Shown here piece after piece: positions 12,938-25,088 of a stretch of DNA of 64,000 nucleotides. The stretch comes from Chondrilla cf. caribensis. Taxonomy: Eukaryota > Porifera > Demospongiae > Chondrillida > Chondrillidae. Where the stretch lies: NCBI GenBank assembly GCA_964020155.1, contig OZ026562.1:111001-175000 (forward strand), in the 5' to 3' direction. Under the pieces are notes generated by a model. That model made no database searches. It was given only the letters and a program-made list of their open reading frames with translations, and had not been told where the DNA came from. The translations under genes and the position numbers were made by a program. Every line of letters starts with the position of its first letter. Position 1 is the first letter of the stretch.

Positions 12938-14623
12938 ATGGGATGTTGTATGTCTAACAGGTCGAATAGTCCACTTGTCAGAGACGAAGCCGCTGTCGAT
13001 CGCGTTTCCGACACTGCAGAAGCTAATGTTACGAGCCCAGGCGAGACGGAGCCACAACTGGAGGTAAGACCCGACAAGGAGACGGAAGATGTCGAGACTT
13101 GTGAGGAAGGGGAGGAACATGGAGGACCGGACAAGAAATCGTCATCTGAGGATGAAGATGACGAGATCCCTCCCGTGAGCCCCAGCGTGTTGGAGGGGAA
13201 GGTGAAGCTCACTGTTATGCCTGGAGAAGAAAGGCCAAAGGACAATTGTCCATATTGCGACACTCCTGAAGGGGACTACAACGATATTGTTATGTTGTAC
13301 GGGGACATACAGCCTAGCTTTATCGAGGACATGATGGAACACAGTTGGTGGAGGACAGGTAATGTTCTCTACCGGCCACGCCAGCAAAGTGTGTGTTGTC
13401 CCTCGTACACCATGAGAGCCAATGTGAACGAATTCAAGTTCACCAAAGCTCATCGCAAGATTATGAGGAAAGTGGCACAGTTTTTGGCCAAGGGAGACCC
13501 GCGATGGCCCCCCAAACCACTGGAACCAGTTGATGAGACCGGTGATGACCACCTTACCCCGGACAACAATATTGCCGAAAATGACTCTGATGGTCATGAA
13601 GACAACATCCCTAGTAACATAATTTCCCATCACGGCAATGAAGAGCCTTCCCATAGGGGCACAAAGAGATCTCATCCAGTGAGTCCCGGTAAGGGTCCTG
13701 ACCCGGCAAAGAAGCCGTGTCGAAAAGCAAAAGAAATCCGTAAAGAAAACAGGCAAGCCAAAGGTTCTCCCTCCAAGACCCAGGTTGTGAAAGGGCAACA
13801 GATGGGGAAGTCCCTTCGTGAGATGGTCCTGGAGGAGCAGGAGCTGATTGACCCAAAGCACAGACTGCAAGTGGAGCTTCATCCTGTGAAACCACCCTCA
13901 CAGAAACTTGAGGACACCAAGCAAGAGTCATACCAGCTGTATGAGCGATTCCAGGACAAAATCCACCCAGGAAAGATCCGCTTCAAGGATTATTCACAGT
14001 TCCTGTGGGGTTTCTGTGACAGCTGTATGACAAATGTTGACGATGGAGAGCAGTTGCTGGGTACGTTCCATCAGCAATACTACCTCGACGGTAAACTGGT
14101 TGCAGTGAGCATCATAGACATCCTCCCACATTACTTTGTGTCCATTTACCTCTACTACGATCCTGATATCCGATTCATTCAACCGGGCATTTATACCATT
14201 TTGAGAGAACTGGACTTTGTTCGCGAGTTACAAAAGAAGCAGCCATCTTTGTGTTACTACGATCTTGGATACTACAATGTTTGGAGTCCAAAAGTGTCAT
14301 ACAAAGGGAATTTCAAGCCAGCTCAGCTTCTCTGTCCCTTCACTCTGCATTGGTGTGACCTAGAGGATGTTAAGAGCAAGCTTCAAGAGCCCCACGTGTG
14401 TGCCTTGTTGTCCAGCGAGCCACGTTACACTGATGACCGAAATGACGACACAAGAATGAGCGAAGCTATTCAAAATTCCTATATAATGTTTGGCTCAAAT
14501 GTTCTAAAGTTCAGCACCCTTCCTCGCATGTTCAGGGATGTTTTTCTGGACAAGATGGAAGTTTTGTACAAGCAAACTGGACCGGAAATGATGTCTAAAT
14601 TTGTGGTAATTATAACATTATGA
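12938..14623 (+). CDS. ATE1: arginyl-tRNA--protein transferase, single exon
   Basis: Transfers arginine from Arg-tRNA to N-terminal Asp/Glu or oxidised Cys of proteins, marking them for the N-degron pathway. 561 aa with no intron. The N-terminal family domain begins near residue 105 with CPYC and has the CC pair near residue 153 (QSVCCPSYTMR), the cysteine set typical of ATE1. A basic CRKAKEIRKE segment follows, then the C-terminal acyltransferase-like domain with GTFHQQYYLDGKL, IDILPHY, YLYYDPD and YYDLGYYN. About 100 extra acidic residues precede the first domain. An in-frame TAA at 12911-12913 and a strong Kozak context (GGTATGG) fix the start. The protein begins MGCCMSNRS, which fits N-myristoylation plus cysteine palmitoylation. 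A weak donor (GTAATT) near 14607 could shorten the C-terminus slightly. It lies tandem to RADX (102 bases) and CMPK (198 bases). Confidence 0.93.
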   Translation: MGCCMSNRSNSPLVRDEAAVDRVSDTAEANVTSPGETEPQLEVRPDKETEDVETCEEGEEHGGPDKKSSSEDEDDEIPPVSPSVLEGKVKLTVMPGEERPKDNCPYCDTPEGDYNDIVMLYGDIQPSFIEDMMEHSWWRTGNVLYRPRQQSVCCPSYTMRANVNEFKFTKAHRKIMRKVAQFLAKGDPRWPPKPLEPVDETGDDHLTPDNNIAENDSDGHEDNIPSNIISHHGNEEPSHRGTKRSHPVSPGKGPDPAKKPCRKAKEIRKENRQAKGSPSKTQVVKGQQMGKSLREMVLEEQELIDPKHRLQVELHPVKPPSQKLEDTKQESYQLYERFQDKIHPGKIRFKDYSQFLWGFCDSCMTNVDDGEQLLGTFHQQYYLDGKLVAVSIIDILPHYFVSIYLYYDPDIRFIQPGIYTILRELDFVRELQKKQPSLCYYDLGYYNVWSPKVSYKGNFKPAQLLCPFTLHWCDLEDVKSKLQEPHVCALLSSEPRYTDDRNDDTRMSEAIQNSYIMFGSNVLKFSTLPRMFRDVFLDKMEVLYKQTGPEMMSKFVVIITL

Positions 14624-14670
14624 CTGATTAGCACTTTACTTATTACGTACTTGAAGACTCGGTCAATGTT

Positions 14671-14676
14671 AATAAA
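14671..14676 (+). terminator. ATE1 poly(A) signal
   Basis: AATAAA 47 bases after the ATE1 stop codon and upstream of the CMPK start. Confidence 0.6.
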
Positions 14677-14821
14677 TTCTTAGTTTTTTTTGATTTTTGC
14701 AATAGTGATGCAGTGTAGCTGTAATCAGTTCGAAGAATCATTCGCAATAATATTGTTGTCCTCTGAATTTGGATCGGGAACGGGTCCGAGTACACAGATG
14801 AGCAGTTCCCTCTTGAGAGGC

Positions 14822-18120
<3,299 letters not shown>

Positions 18121-18905
18121 GAAATATTATACATAAAATGTGTGGACTGTTAATCATCTTGTACAACATGGCTGATGAGACACTGTCACCGTTATGCCAC
18201 CTCCACAGCACATAGCACAATCACCGTGTAACTACCATGTTAACCATCACGGTACATGCTGTTGGTGTATTTATGGTAGCCCATATTTGACCCACGTTAC
18301 ATAATTAACCCCACAAACCAGGTACAGTCACGCATGCTGAGCCACCCAACCTCTGACTGCTTGTCGGGTGAGGTTCACTCACAAACAACTAAGGGAGAAG
18401 AACCCACCAAAGTGTATACAGTAGAACCTCTCTATTACAAACCTCTGAATAGCAGAAACCTCTATAATAAGGACACCACTCTGTGTCTCAGTGTAGTAGT
18501 GTAGTGTATTAAATGACCTCTGAATTGAGGACACCTCTGTAGATAAGGACTAAAATCAAGGTCCCAAAGTATCCCTAATAGAGAGGTTCCACTGTATACA
18601 TTAATACAGGATCGTTTTTGGACATCAAATTCAATTGATATGTGTATGTAAACAATTGATAGCATACCGTCACAAATAAATAATTTGATGTTACACATTA
18701 AAGTAATATACAATAATTGACAACAATAATTATAATCTGTGCAGTCTGGATCAATATTTGATTACTGCATACAACAGCAATGGCAACAACAAACACGATG
18801 TAGAGTACATACATACGCAGAAATTAAATTTATGCAAATATAAACATACTGACATATCTAGTTCAGAGTGATAGTAATGTGCTTGTGTTTTAAAAGAGAT
18901 TAAAC
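18121..18905. other. convergent intergenic region CMPK/MED26
   Basis: AT-rich, no coding signal. It contains the 176-base inverted-repeat element at 18419-18594 and presumably both 3' UTRs. Confidence 0.6.
18419..18594. mobile_element. MITE with TA target duplication
   Basis: 176-base element with terminal inverted repeats CAGTAGAACCTCTCTATTA and, at the right end in reverse complement, CAGTGGAACCTCTCTATTA (one mismatch in 19). It is flanked by TA on both sides. CAGT...GGAACCTC ends with TA duplication are typical of pogo/Tigger-related Tc1-mariner non-autonomous elements. No transposase is encoded. The interior has further ACCTCT...AGGACACC copies in both orientations. Confidence 0.78.
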
Positions 18906-20788
18906 TCAATCAATGTAAACATAAGGGAAAATGTCAACACAGTCATTGTGGCTGGGAAGAGACATTGTCCAATCACACCACTTGCCGTTATGAGAGAAGT
19001 ATCCATGGTAACCAGCAAGAAGACCCTTGGGATCAAGCATTGTTTGGTGTACAACCTCATCATTGTCATTGAGACCCGTGAGGCCACTGAAGTAAGTTGA
19101 ACTACTAGGAGCAGAAAAGGACTCATCCAGTGACCTTGAAGGATTGGACGTGCAGGTCTCCTCCATCGAGCACGAGTGTTGAGAATCTGGTGGCTCTGGG
19201 GAAGGCATACCTGCTGAAAAATTGTGAACTATGGAACAATTTGAAGGCTGTATCACACCGGTACTGGGAGGTTGTAGTGCACAGGTACTGGGAGGTTGTA
19301 GTATGCTGTGAGTGAGGTAGGGATCTGATTCCATACGGTCTAGCGGAAGCATATCCAAGGATCCACTCACAGGCGTGATAGGTGAAAAATCAGAAATGTT
19401 GAGGGACGAAGTTCCACTTCCAATCCCAGAGGTATTGGTTTCTACAGATTGGGAGTTTGGATGAATCTCTGCACTTCTATGAGGAATTAGACTAAGTGGA
19501 ATTTTGACTACCAAGGAAGGCATGGTATCCACCTCTTCTCTGGATTGCTCCAACTGCTCTTCAGTCACCCCATGGTTCACAGTCTGTTCACATACCAAAG
19601 ATGAAAGTCTATCCCGAGGAATTCGGACCACAAGGGAGAGGACTGCAGGGATGTCTACATCCAAACTGCCAGAGGAGTGAGGTGGAGTGGTGGAGGGTAG
19701 TGGTTCCTGGGACGAGGGTACTGACAGGGTTGATACATGGCAATGAAGCAAGGGATCAGTCCAAGCTCCTGGTTGACTGAAGGATGACTGAGCCATTGTG
19801 GATTCTGAAGTATTCTCTGTTCCATTCTTCAATGGTTTCGTTGACATTGACACTTGCGATTTTGAGGGTTGCTCACTATGATCAAGCTGTATCTGAAGTG
19901 GTCTCCCAACTGGTGGTGGACACGGTACCTCAGTGGACAGGGATGGAAGACTGCCAGCTGGTACATTCAGTGTGGGTGGTGGTTGTGACAAACGGTTGTC
20001 ACTTTCACTAGTCGGTTGATTTGAACGTGACGACTGTAGCGACGATGATACGGTCATCTTCCATCTCTTCATGAGGTTCTTCAACCTCTTAGCAAGGGGT
20101 CTGTCATCTGTGTTCTTTCTAATGTCATTAATGAGCCTACCCAAGCGGGTTATCTGTAAAAGAATATGAGGAAAAAACGAAGCTGATAGTATGATGTTCA
20201 TACACTAGCATGTGTGAATACAGTCATAGGTGATGTATCTGCCATGAGTTTACCATAAGATCATCTGGAGTGACATGGGTTGTCTCTAGCGCTGACAGCA
20301 CACTCAACACCATATCCCTATCAAGTATCTGGAGAAAGAGAAGCCAATTAGCTACTGATTTACAACATGGCATGGAGTATCCTAGTACACTTATAACACA
20401 TGGATTCAATACATTTTATTGAAGATGGACTGCTGTGTGTTCACTACTCAACACACGTAACTCCATTTATCTCCCCTCACTATGTACACAGGGAAGAATC
20501 CACTCAATACGCTCAAAAAGGTTAAAATGGAGTAAAAAACTAAGGTAATAGCACCAATACATTGTAAAATTGTTTAAAGAATGGGATATTCATCATTACA
20601 AATCCTACAACTTTCAAAATTAATCAAATTTTGAATATTTCTATGTTATAGGCAAAACAAGCAGTATAATATCTCTATAAACCAGTTCTCGTCCGTTTAT
20701 TCAGACATACGTGTCCGTCTTTGTCCACTGCTGTCTCTAGTTTAGCCCTCAATTGGATAACAGGGCTAGTCTTGTTGTTTGTCCCCAT
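18906..20788 (-). CDS. MED26: Mediator complex subunit 26
   Basis: Mediator subunit that links the complex to elongation factors through its TFIIS N-terminal (LW) domain; nuclear. Minus-strand exons 20788-20711, 20328-20254 and 20153-18906 (78, 75 and 1248 bases, all phase 0) give 466 aa. Exon 1 was found from a GTATGT donor and the family-like IQLRAKLETAVDKDG. Residues about 10-90 form the LW domain, with ITRLGRLINDIRK and LAKRLKNLMKRWK matching recalled human MED26 closely. A Ser/Pro-rich, probably disordered middle follows. The extreme C-terminus, GKWCDWT ... DIFPYVYID, matches the human GNWYDWT ... NILPYVCLD, the Mediator-binding end. A 23-base coding duplication at about 19261-19306 repeats the peptide LQPPST. 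The preceding region 20789-21841 is the likely promoter. Confidence 0.93.
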
Positions 20789-21841
20789 GGGATGGAAGAC
20801 TCCATTTGTGCACTCCACGGATAAGTATACGGAAAATAGTGTACATCAATGCGCGCCAATTGGGGAAGGGAAATTCCTATTGAATGTACTGTTTGTACTC
20901 AGTCGTATTGTCGGCGCCGGGATATGTACAGGTCTATGTCTGCAGGGTAGCTGTGTTTTCAGTGTCCTTGTATTTTTTTTGAGGTATTTAACCTACCAAA
21001 ACTCTCTCTAGTGTTATTCCTATATTATTATGTACATGTACAGTACATGTCTGTAAATTGAGCTTGCTCACTAACTAGATGATAAGAACTGAGCATTCCT
21101 TACCCTCTCAAAGATGACACACGTCTGTTATAAGATACTATTCTGTGTTCTATAATTAGGATTGCTACTTGTAGCCACCTCCTGTGCAGTGCAGAATACT
21201 ACTACAGTGATCCTGTTGTTTGCAATTTTGTTGAATGTCATAAGTAATAAAATGTGATGGATAATTGCTTCTTCATTACTTCACATTTGAATGGAATCCA
21301 CGTCATGAGGAAAACTGTTTTTTAAAGATTCAGAGTGATTTGTGTAATAAAACTGGACACAGCTCAATTGAAAACCAATTTCACCGAACAAGTGCAATTG
21401 AGGGGTCAATACAACAGAAACCACAGAACACACGACATCCTGTTCGCCAGGAGCCTTGGTTCTACTACAATAAAGATTATCATGATGAGTAGGTAATCCG
21501 GCCGGAGCGCGGGCTATACAACGAACTTCCTCTTAAACTATATTCATAGAGGACACTTCCTCGATTCGGGGGCGCCTTTTAGCTACAACCGGAAATTCAC
21601 TAACAAGCTAGACCGGCTTCGAAAATCAATTTTATAGATGGTCATGAACTGGCAATTTGAGTAACTGCATTGGCAATATAAATTTATAAACTATACAAAT
21701 TTGAGTTTACATAAAAATGTTTCATTTGTGAGAAAATATAGCTATTTTTACAAAAATAAAAAAATGAAACAATCACCTGCAATGAAGGTATAATGAAGTG
21801 TGAATTGGCTGATATAAATAAATATAATCTGAAATTTGTTT
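20789..21841. other. intergenic region MED26/Jun
   Basis: AT-rich, with no convincing gene; short ORFs at 20721-21011 and 21265-21492 show no family resemblance. A CpG- and ETS-site-rich patch lies at about 21495-21600. Confidence 0.55.
21525..21594. promoter_or_regulatory. cluster of three ETS-like sites
   Basis: ACTTCCTC at 21525 and 21555 and ACCGGAAAT at about 21588, within a locally CpG-rich stretch in otherwise AT-rich DNA. It could be the core promoter of MED26 (about 740 bases upstream of its ATG) or of an unseen transcript. Confidence 0.35.
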
Positions 21842-22789
21842 TCATGCTTGTACAGTGAGTGGACTTGATGTATTGCTATAGTGAGGATTGGGACTTGATG
21901 TTTGTGTGATGTCAATATCACTGGGTACTTCAACAGGGCAACCATTCCTCATATGTTCGATGAGCTGGGCTTTCATGTTATTGATTTGCTCGACAAGTTG
22001 GCTCTTTTGGTCCTGTAAATAAGCATTCTTCTGGGACATTTCCCTGACTGTGCCTTCGAGCTCAGCTTCCCTCTGCAGTCTACTGTTGCGACACTTCTTG
22101 GCTGCTATCCTGTTTCTGGCCTTCTTTCTCTCCGACTTAATCCTCTCTTGGTTCATCATGTCCGGGACCTCAGCCATCGCTTCGTGCATTACGTTAGTAG
22201 CGTACATGTCCACGTCGCTACCAGCTGGGGAGCCGTTCCCAAGATGGGAAGCACTAGCGACACTTCTGAGGTCTTCGCGACTAGAATAAGGAGAGCTGGT
22301 GTTCGACTGTGCCTCTATTATCTGTAGCTGAGGGTTCTTCAAACTGAGGTCCGGGTTTGTCATGTTTGCGTACGTTTGCGCCACCAGGCCAACGCTGGGT
22401 GTCTGCGGGTATACGGTCGAAGGGACGCTCTGTGGGACACCAAAAGCGTTCGAATATCCCATTTCATTCCCCGTCATCATCTTTTGCTGCATACTCTTCG
22501 CCGCCAGTTCAAAAAAGCCTTGAGCGTACTGTTCTTGCTCGGCAGTGACCGGCGGGTTGCCGAGTATCCTGTAGGATGGTGTGGCTGGGTGCATGATGGG
22601 CTGGGGGAACGCGAAGGGAGGGAATCCAGGCGTCATGTGAGCCATTAGGTTGTAATTTGCTTGAAACTCTTCTCCGCTCTGTTCCTGCTTGATTTGAAAC
22701 AGTCCGTCAGGATAACCGAAATATGCTGACCGGGACTTCAAAACCTCCATAGACGGGTCCTCGTAAATGCCTACGTTATCCATCAACAT
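21842..22789 (-). CDS. JUN: Jun AP-1 transcription factor, single exon
   Basis: Basic leucine-zipper factor of AP-1, binding TRE/CRE sites as homo- or heterodimer in the nucleus. 315 aa and intronless, as in vertebrate JUN. The bZIP near the C-terminus has QERIKSERKKARNRIAAKK followed by CRNSRLQRE. The DNA-contact signature N-x3-A-A-x2-C-R is intact, but the usual serine before Lys-Cys is lysine (AAKKCR). A zipper with heptad Leu/Met residues follows and ends ...LIEHMRNGC, matching the vertebrate VNSGC end. The N-terminal half lacks an obvious JNK docking delta box and the vertebrate SPD sites, but has several SP/TP sites (HPATPSY, YPQTPSV, TSSPYSS, NTSSPLT). A TATA box lies about 117 bases upstream. 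Start is the first ATG of MLMDNVGIYED; a second Met is at residue 3. Confidence 0.93.
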   Translation of the reverse strand: MLMDNVGIYEDPSMEVLKSRSAYFGYPDGLFQIKQEQSGEEFQANYNLMAHMTPGFPPFAFPQPIMHPATPSYRILGNPPVTAEQEQYAQGFFELAAKSMQQKMMTGNEMGYSNAFGVPQSVPSTVYPQTPSVGLVAQTYANMTNPDLSLKNPQLQIIEAQSNTSSPYSSREDLRSVASASHLGNGSPAGSDVDMYATNVMHEAMAEVPDMMNQERIKSERKKARNRIAAKKCRNSRLQREAELEGTVREMSQKNAYLQDQKSQLVEQINNMKAQLIEHMRNGCPVEVPSDIDITQTSSPNPHYSNTSSPLTVQA

Positions 22790-22905
22790 ACTGAAGTAGA
22801 GCGCAAGTTAACCGCTTATTATAGGTTTTCAAAGACTAATTGTTCTTTACTCCGGAAACTACTGTCCACAAACTCTTAGTTCATGCCGAGTGATTTCAAC
22901 CATCC

Positions 22906-22914
22906 CTTTTATAC
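22906..22914 (-). promoter_or_regulatory. TATA box of Jun
   Basis: On the minus strand the sequence reads GAGTATAAAAGGGATGG, 117-125 bases upstream of the Jun start codon, leaving room for a 5' UTR of about 85-90 bases. It is the only clear TATA box found near a start in the window. Confidence 0.65.
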
Positions 22915-22985
22915 TCTTGGCCCCTGCGGTTAGGTCATGTTGCTAATTATAGGGTTCGAATCGGAAGTAAAAGGATAGAGCTAGC

Positions 22986-23040
22986 GTCTCCTAGCAACTG
23001 TATAGTTCCAGTGTTTGTCTGTTGCGGGTTACCATGGAAT
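22986..23040. promoter_or_regulatory. two RFX X-box-like motifs upstream of Jun
   Basis: GTCTCCTAGCAAC (22986-22998) and GTTACCATGGAAT (23028-23040) both resemble the GTNRCC(N1-3)RGYAAC half-site pair. Similar motifs occur elsewhere in the window, so chance or a genome-wide bias is possible. Confidence 0.3.
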
Positions 23041-25088
23041 GTGAACACCGCACACCATGCAAAGCTAATGGGTATGAGGTTCGTCTTTGATCTTCTGATG
23101 AAAAAGAATTCTATGTAATAAAATTGCTGGGGTCAAGGAGCAATAAATATGATTTAAATGTCAACTGGTGTGGATGCTACGGATATTGCCACATATACAT
23201 ACAGTTACATACAAGGGTGGAACCAACCTGAAACCTGCAATCATTCATACTACACAGTGATAAGAAGCACAGCTACACCTGATGGACCATACCACTCACC
23301 ATACTCGAGGTGCTAGCAACTGCGCAAAGCAGTATCAGGTGCTCAGAAGACAGGTTCCCTTTGAACATCCTTTGATCTCTCCAAATTGTTTCTTTGTCAT
23401 CATTTCAATGTAGCAGGGATGAGACATTTTGAGTAGATACAGGATACTTCCTGATTGATTTATAATCAGCTAGGGGTTGGGGAACCTCAGCTGGGCTACA
23501 ATACCAGCACTGCATACCAATTCCTGCCAGTGATAGTACACCACGACATACCTTAACTTAATCCTTCCAGTCTCGTGTTCACAGTCACCGTTGGATCCCA
23601 CCCTCCGGGACCAATTGAATCCCAAATTAGAGCTGACCATTTGATTTTATCAATAGCTGACATTCACACACTGTAGCTCCACCCACCAGCATCCATCAAG
23701 CTCAAAGAGCATGGAGGTGATGTTTCCTAGTAGAGAAGAAGAGAATAACTGAGAATTATTGTGCATACTGTATACCCTTGGTGCCACAATGGGACTGCAA
23801 TTTTTATTGAAATGGTCACATTCCTCTGTCTCCACTAGTTGGGGTTGAGGGTACAGGGGCAAGAACTACAAGTAACAAACATGGTGGATCCTATTGCAAC
23901 TTGGTAACCACAAGTGATAAAGTGAAATTCTACCCTGTGACTGTGTGTACTCTTCAATAGTGTTGTCATAACAAGAACAGTTTTCCACACTCAATTGTTG
24001 AGCAGTTAGTTTAGGTCAAACCTTTAGACAAACTTCTACCCAGGGTCAACTTGTGGTTGGACTAAAGAAATATTATTTTCATAAGAACTTACCAGTAAAC
24101 AGCTGGTACAAACCAAGACCCCTCCCCTCATCCATTTGATAAACACTTTGTTTTCTTGTAAGTTGTTCTTCCAAATCCCATGTCAATTGGTGAACACAAG
24201 GCTAGACCAAACAATGAGTCCCCTCAGAGAAGCCATTGGTGAACAGAGGATGGGTTGGTTTGATGTAAACAGTACACACAAGGACACAGACTAGCTGCTC
24301 CACTGGTCTACAGACGACCTCATGGATGCTCCAGGGGATCACTCAAAGGTCATAAAGTTGACCCAAAAGTTATGACCTACATTATTTTGATGCACAATGT
24401 ATTATAATGTGCCTTGATTTGAATGTTCACTCCAATGTTCTTAGGTCATTAGTGCCCACCTGGTAACAAAGCAGGTCTGTGTGTGTGTGTGTGTGTGTGT
24501 GTATCTACCTGTGTATGCTACACAAGAAAACTATTACACCAGTCTCTATGGGAGTGTTCTTGTCTGGGAGAGCAGATATGATTATACCCTGTTATGAGTA
24601 AGGGTCAAGAGTGGGAGTTGCTGGTGTGTCAGCTCAGTTGAGGAGGTCCACAGTGTAAATAGGGTCCTCAACCAAAAGCAATCAACAGCTGGTTATGAGG
24701 ACAGCCCACTAATCAACACAAGCTGAAGTCCCTCCTACCAAAGCACTAACACACTTGACCAAGCACTCCACTGTCTGTTCAACATTTACCACTTCTTGTA
24801 GAAGAAGCAGTTGACAACAAGTCATTTCCTTCACTGGTGTCTATGCGTGCATGTGTGTTTCCTCATACCAGCCCACAAATTAGAGTCTTCCTAACTGAAA
24901 GACCCCAAAGCCTGATCAGAACAATGTGGGTCAGTTAAATAAAGTGATTTCTATGATAGTGCTATGACAGTACATAAAACGGTAGTCAGATTACAACACT
25001 TAACAAAGACGAAGCCAGTAACAGACACCAAACTTGTACAGTTTATGTTAACAAAACAGAAGCTGTGAGCTGTGTCTGTGTGTCATGT
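22990..25088. other. intergenic region Jun/IFT25
   Basis: About 2.1 kb with no recognisable exon; it presumably holds the IFT25 3' UTR and distal Jun regulatory DNA. A short (GT)n is at 24478-24502. The minus ORF at 23650-23862 matches nothing known to me. Confidence 0.5.

Noticed and set aside
20721..21011. Plus-strand 96-codon ORF
   Set aside because: Its left part is antisense to MED26 exon 1 and the rest has no recognisable similarity.
23650..23862. Minus-strand 70-codon ORF between Jun and IFT25
   Set aside because: No family resemblance, no splice partners, and no promoter or poly(A) evidence.
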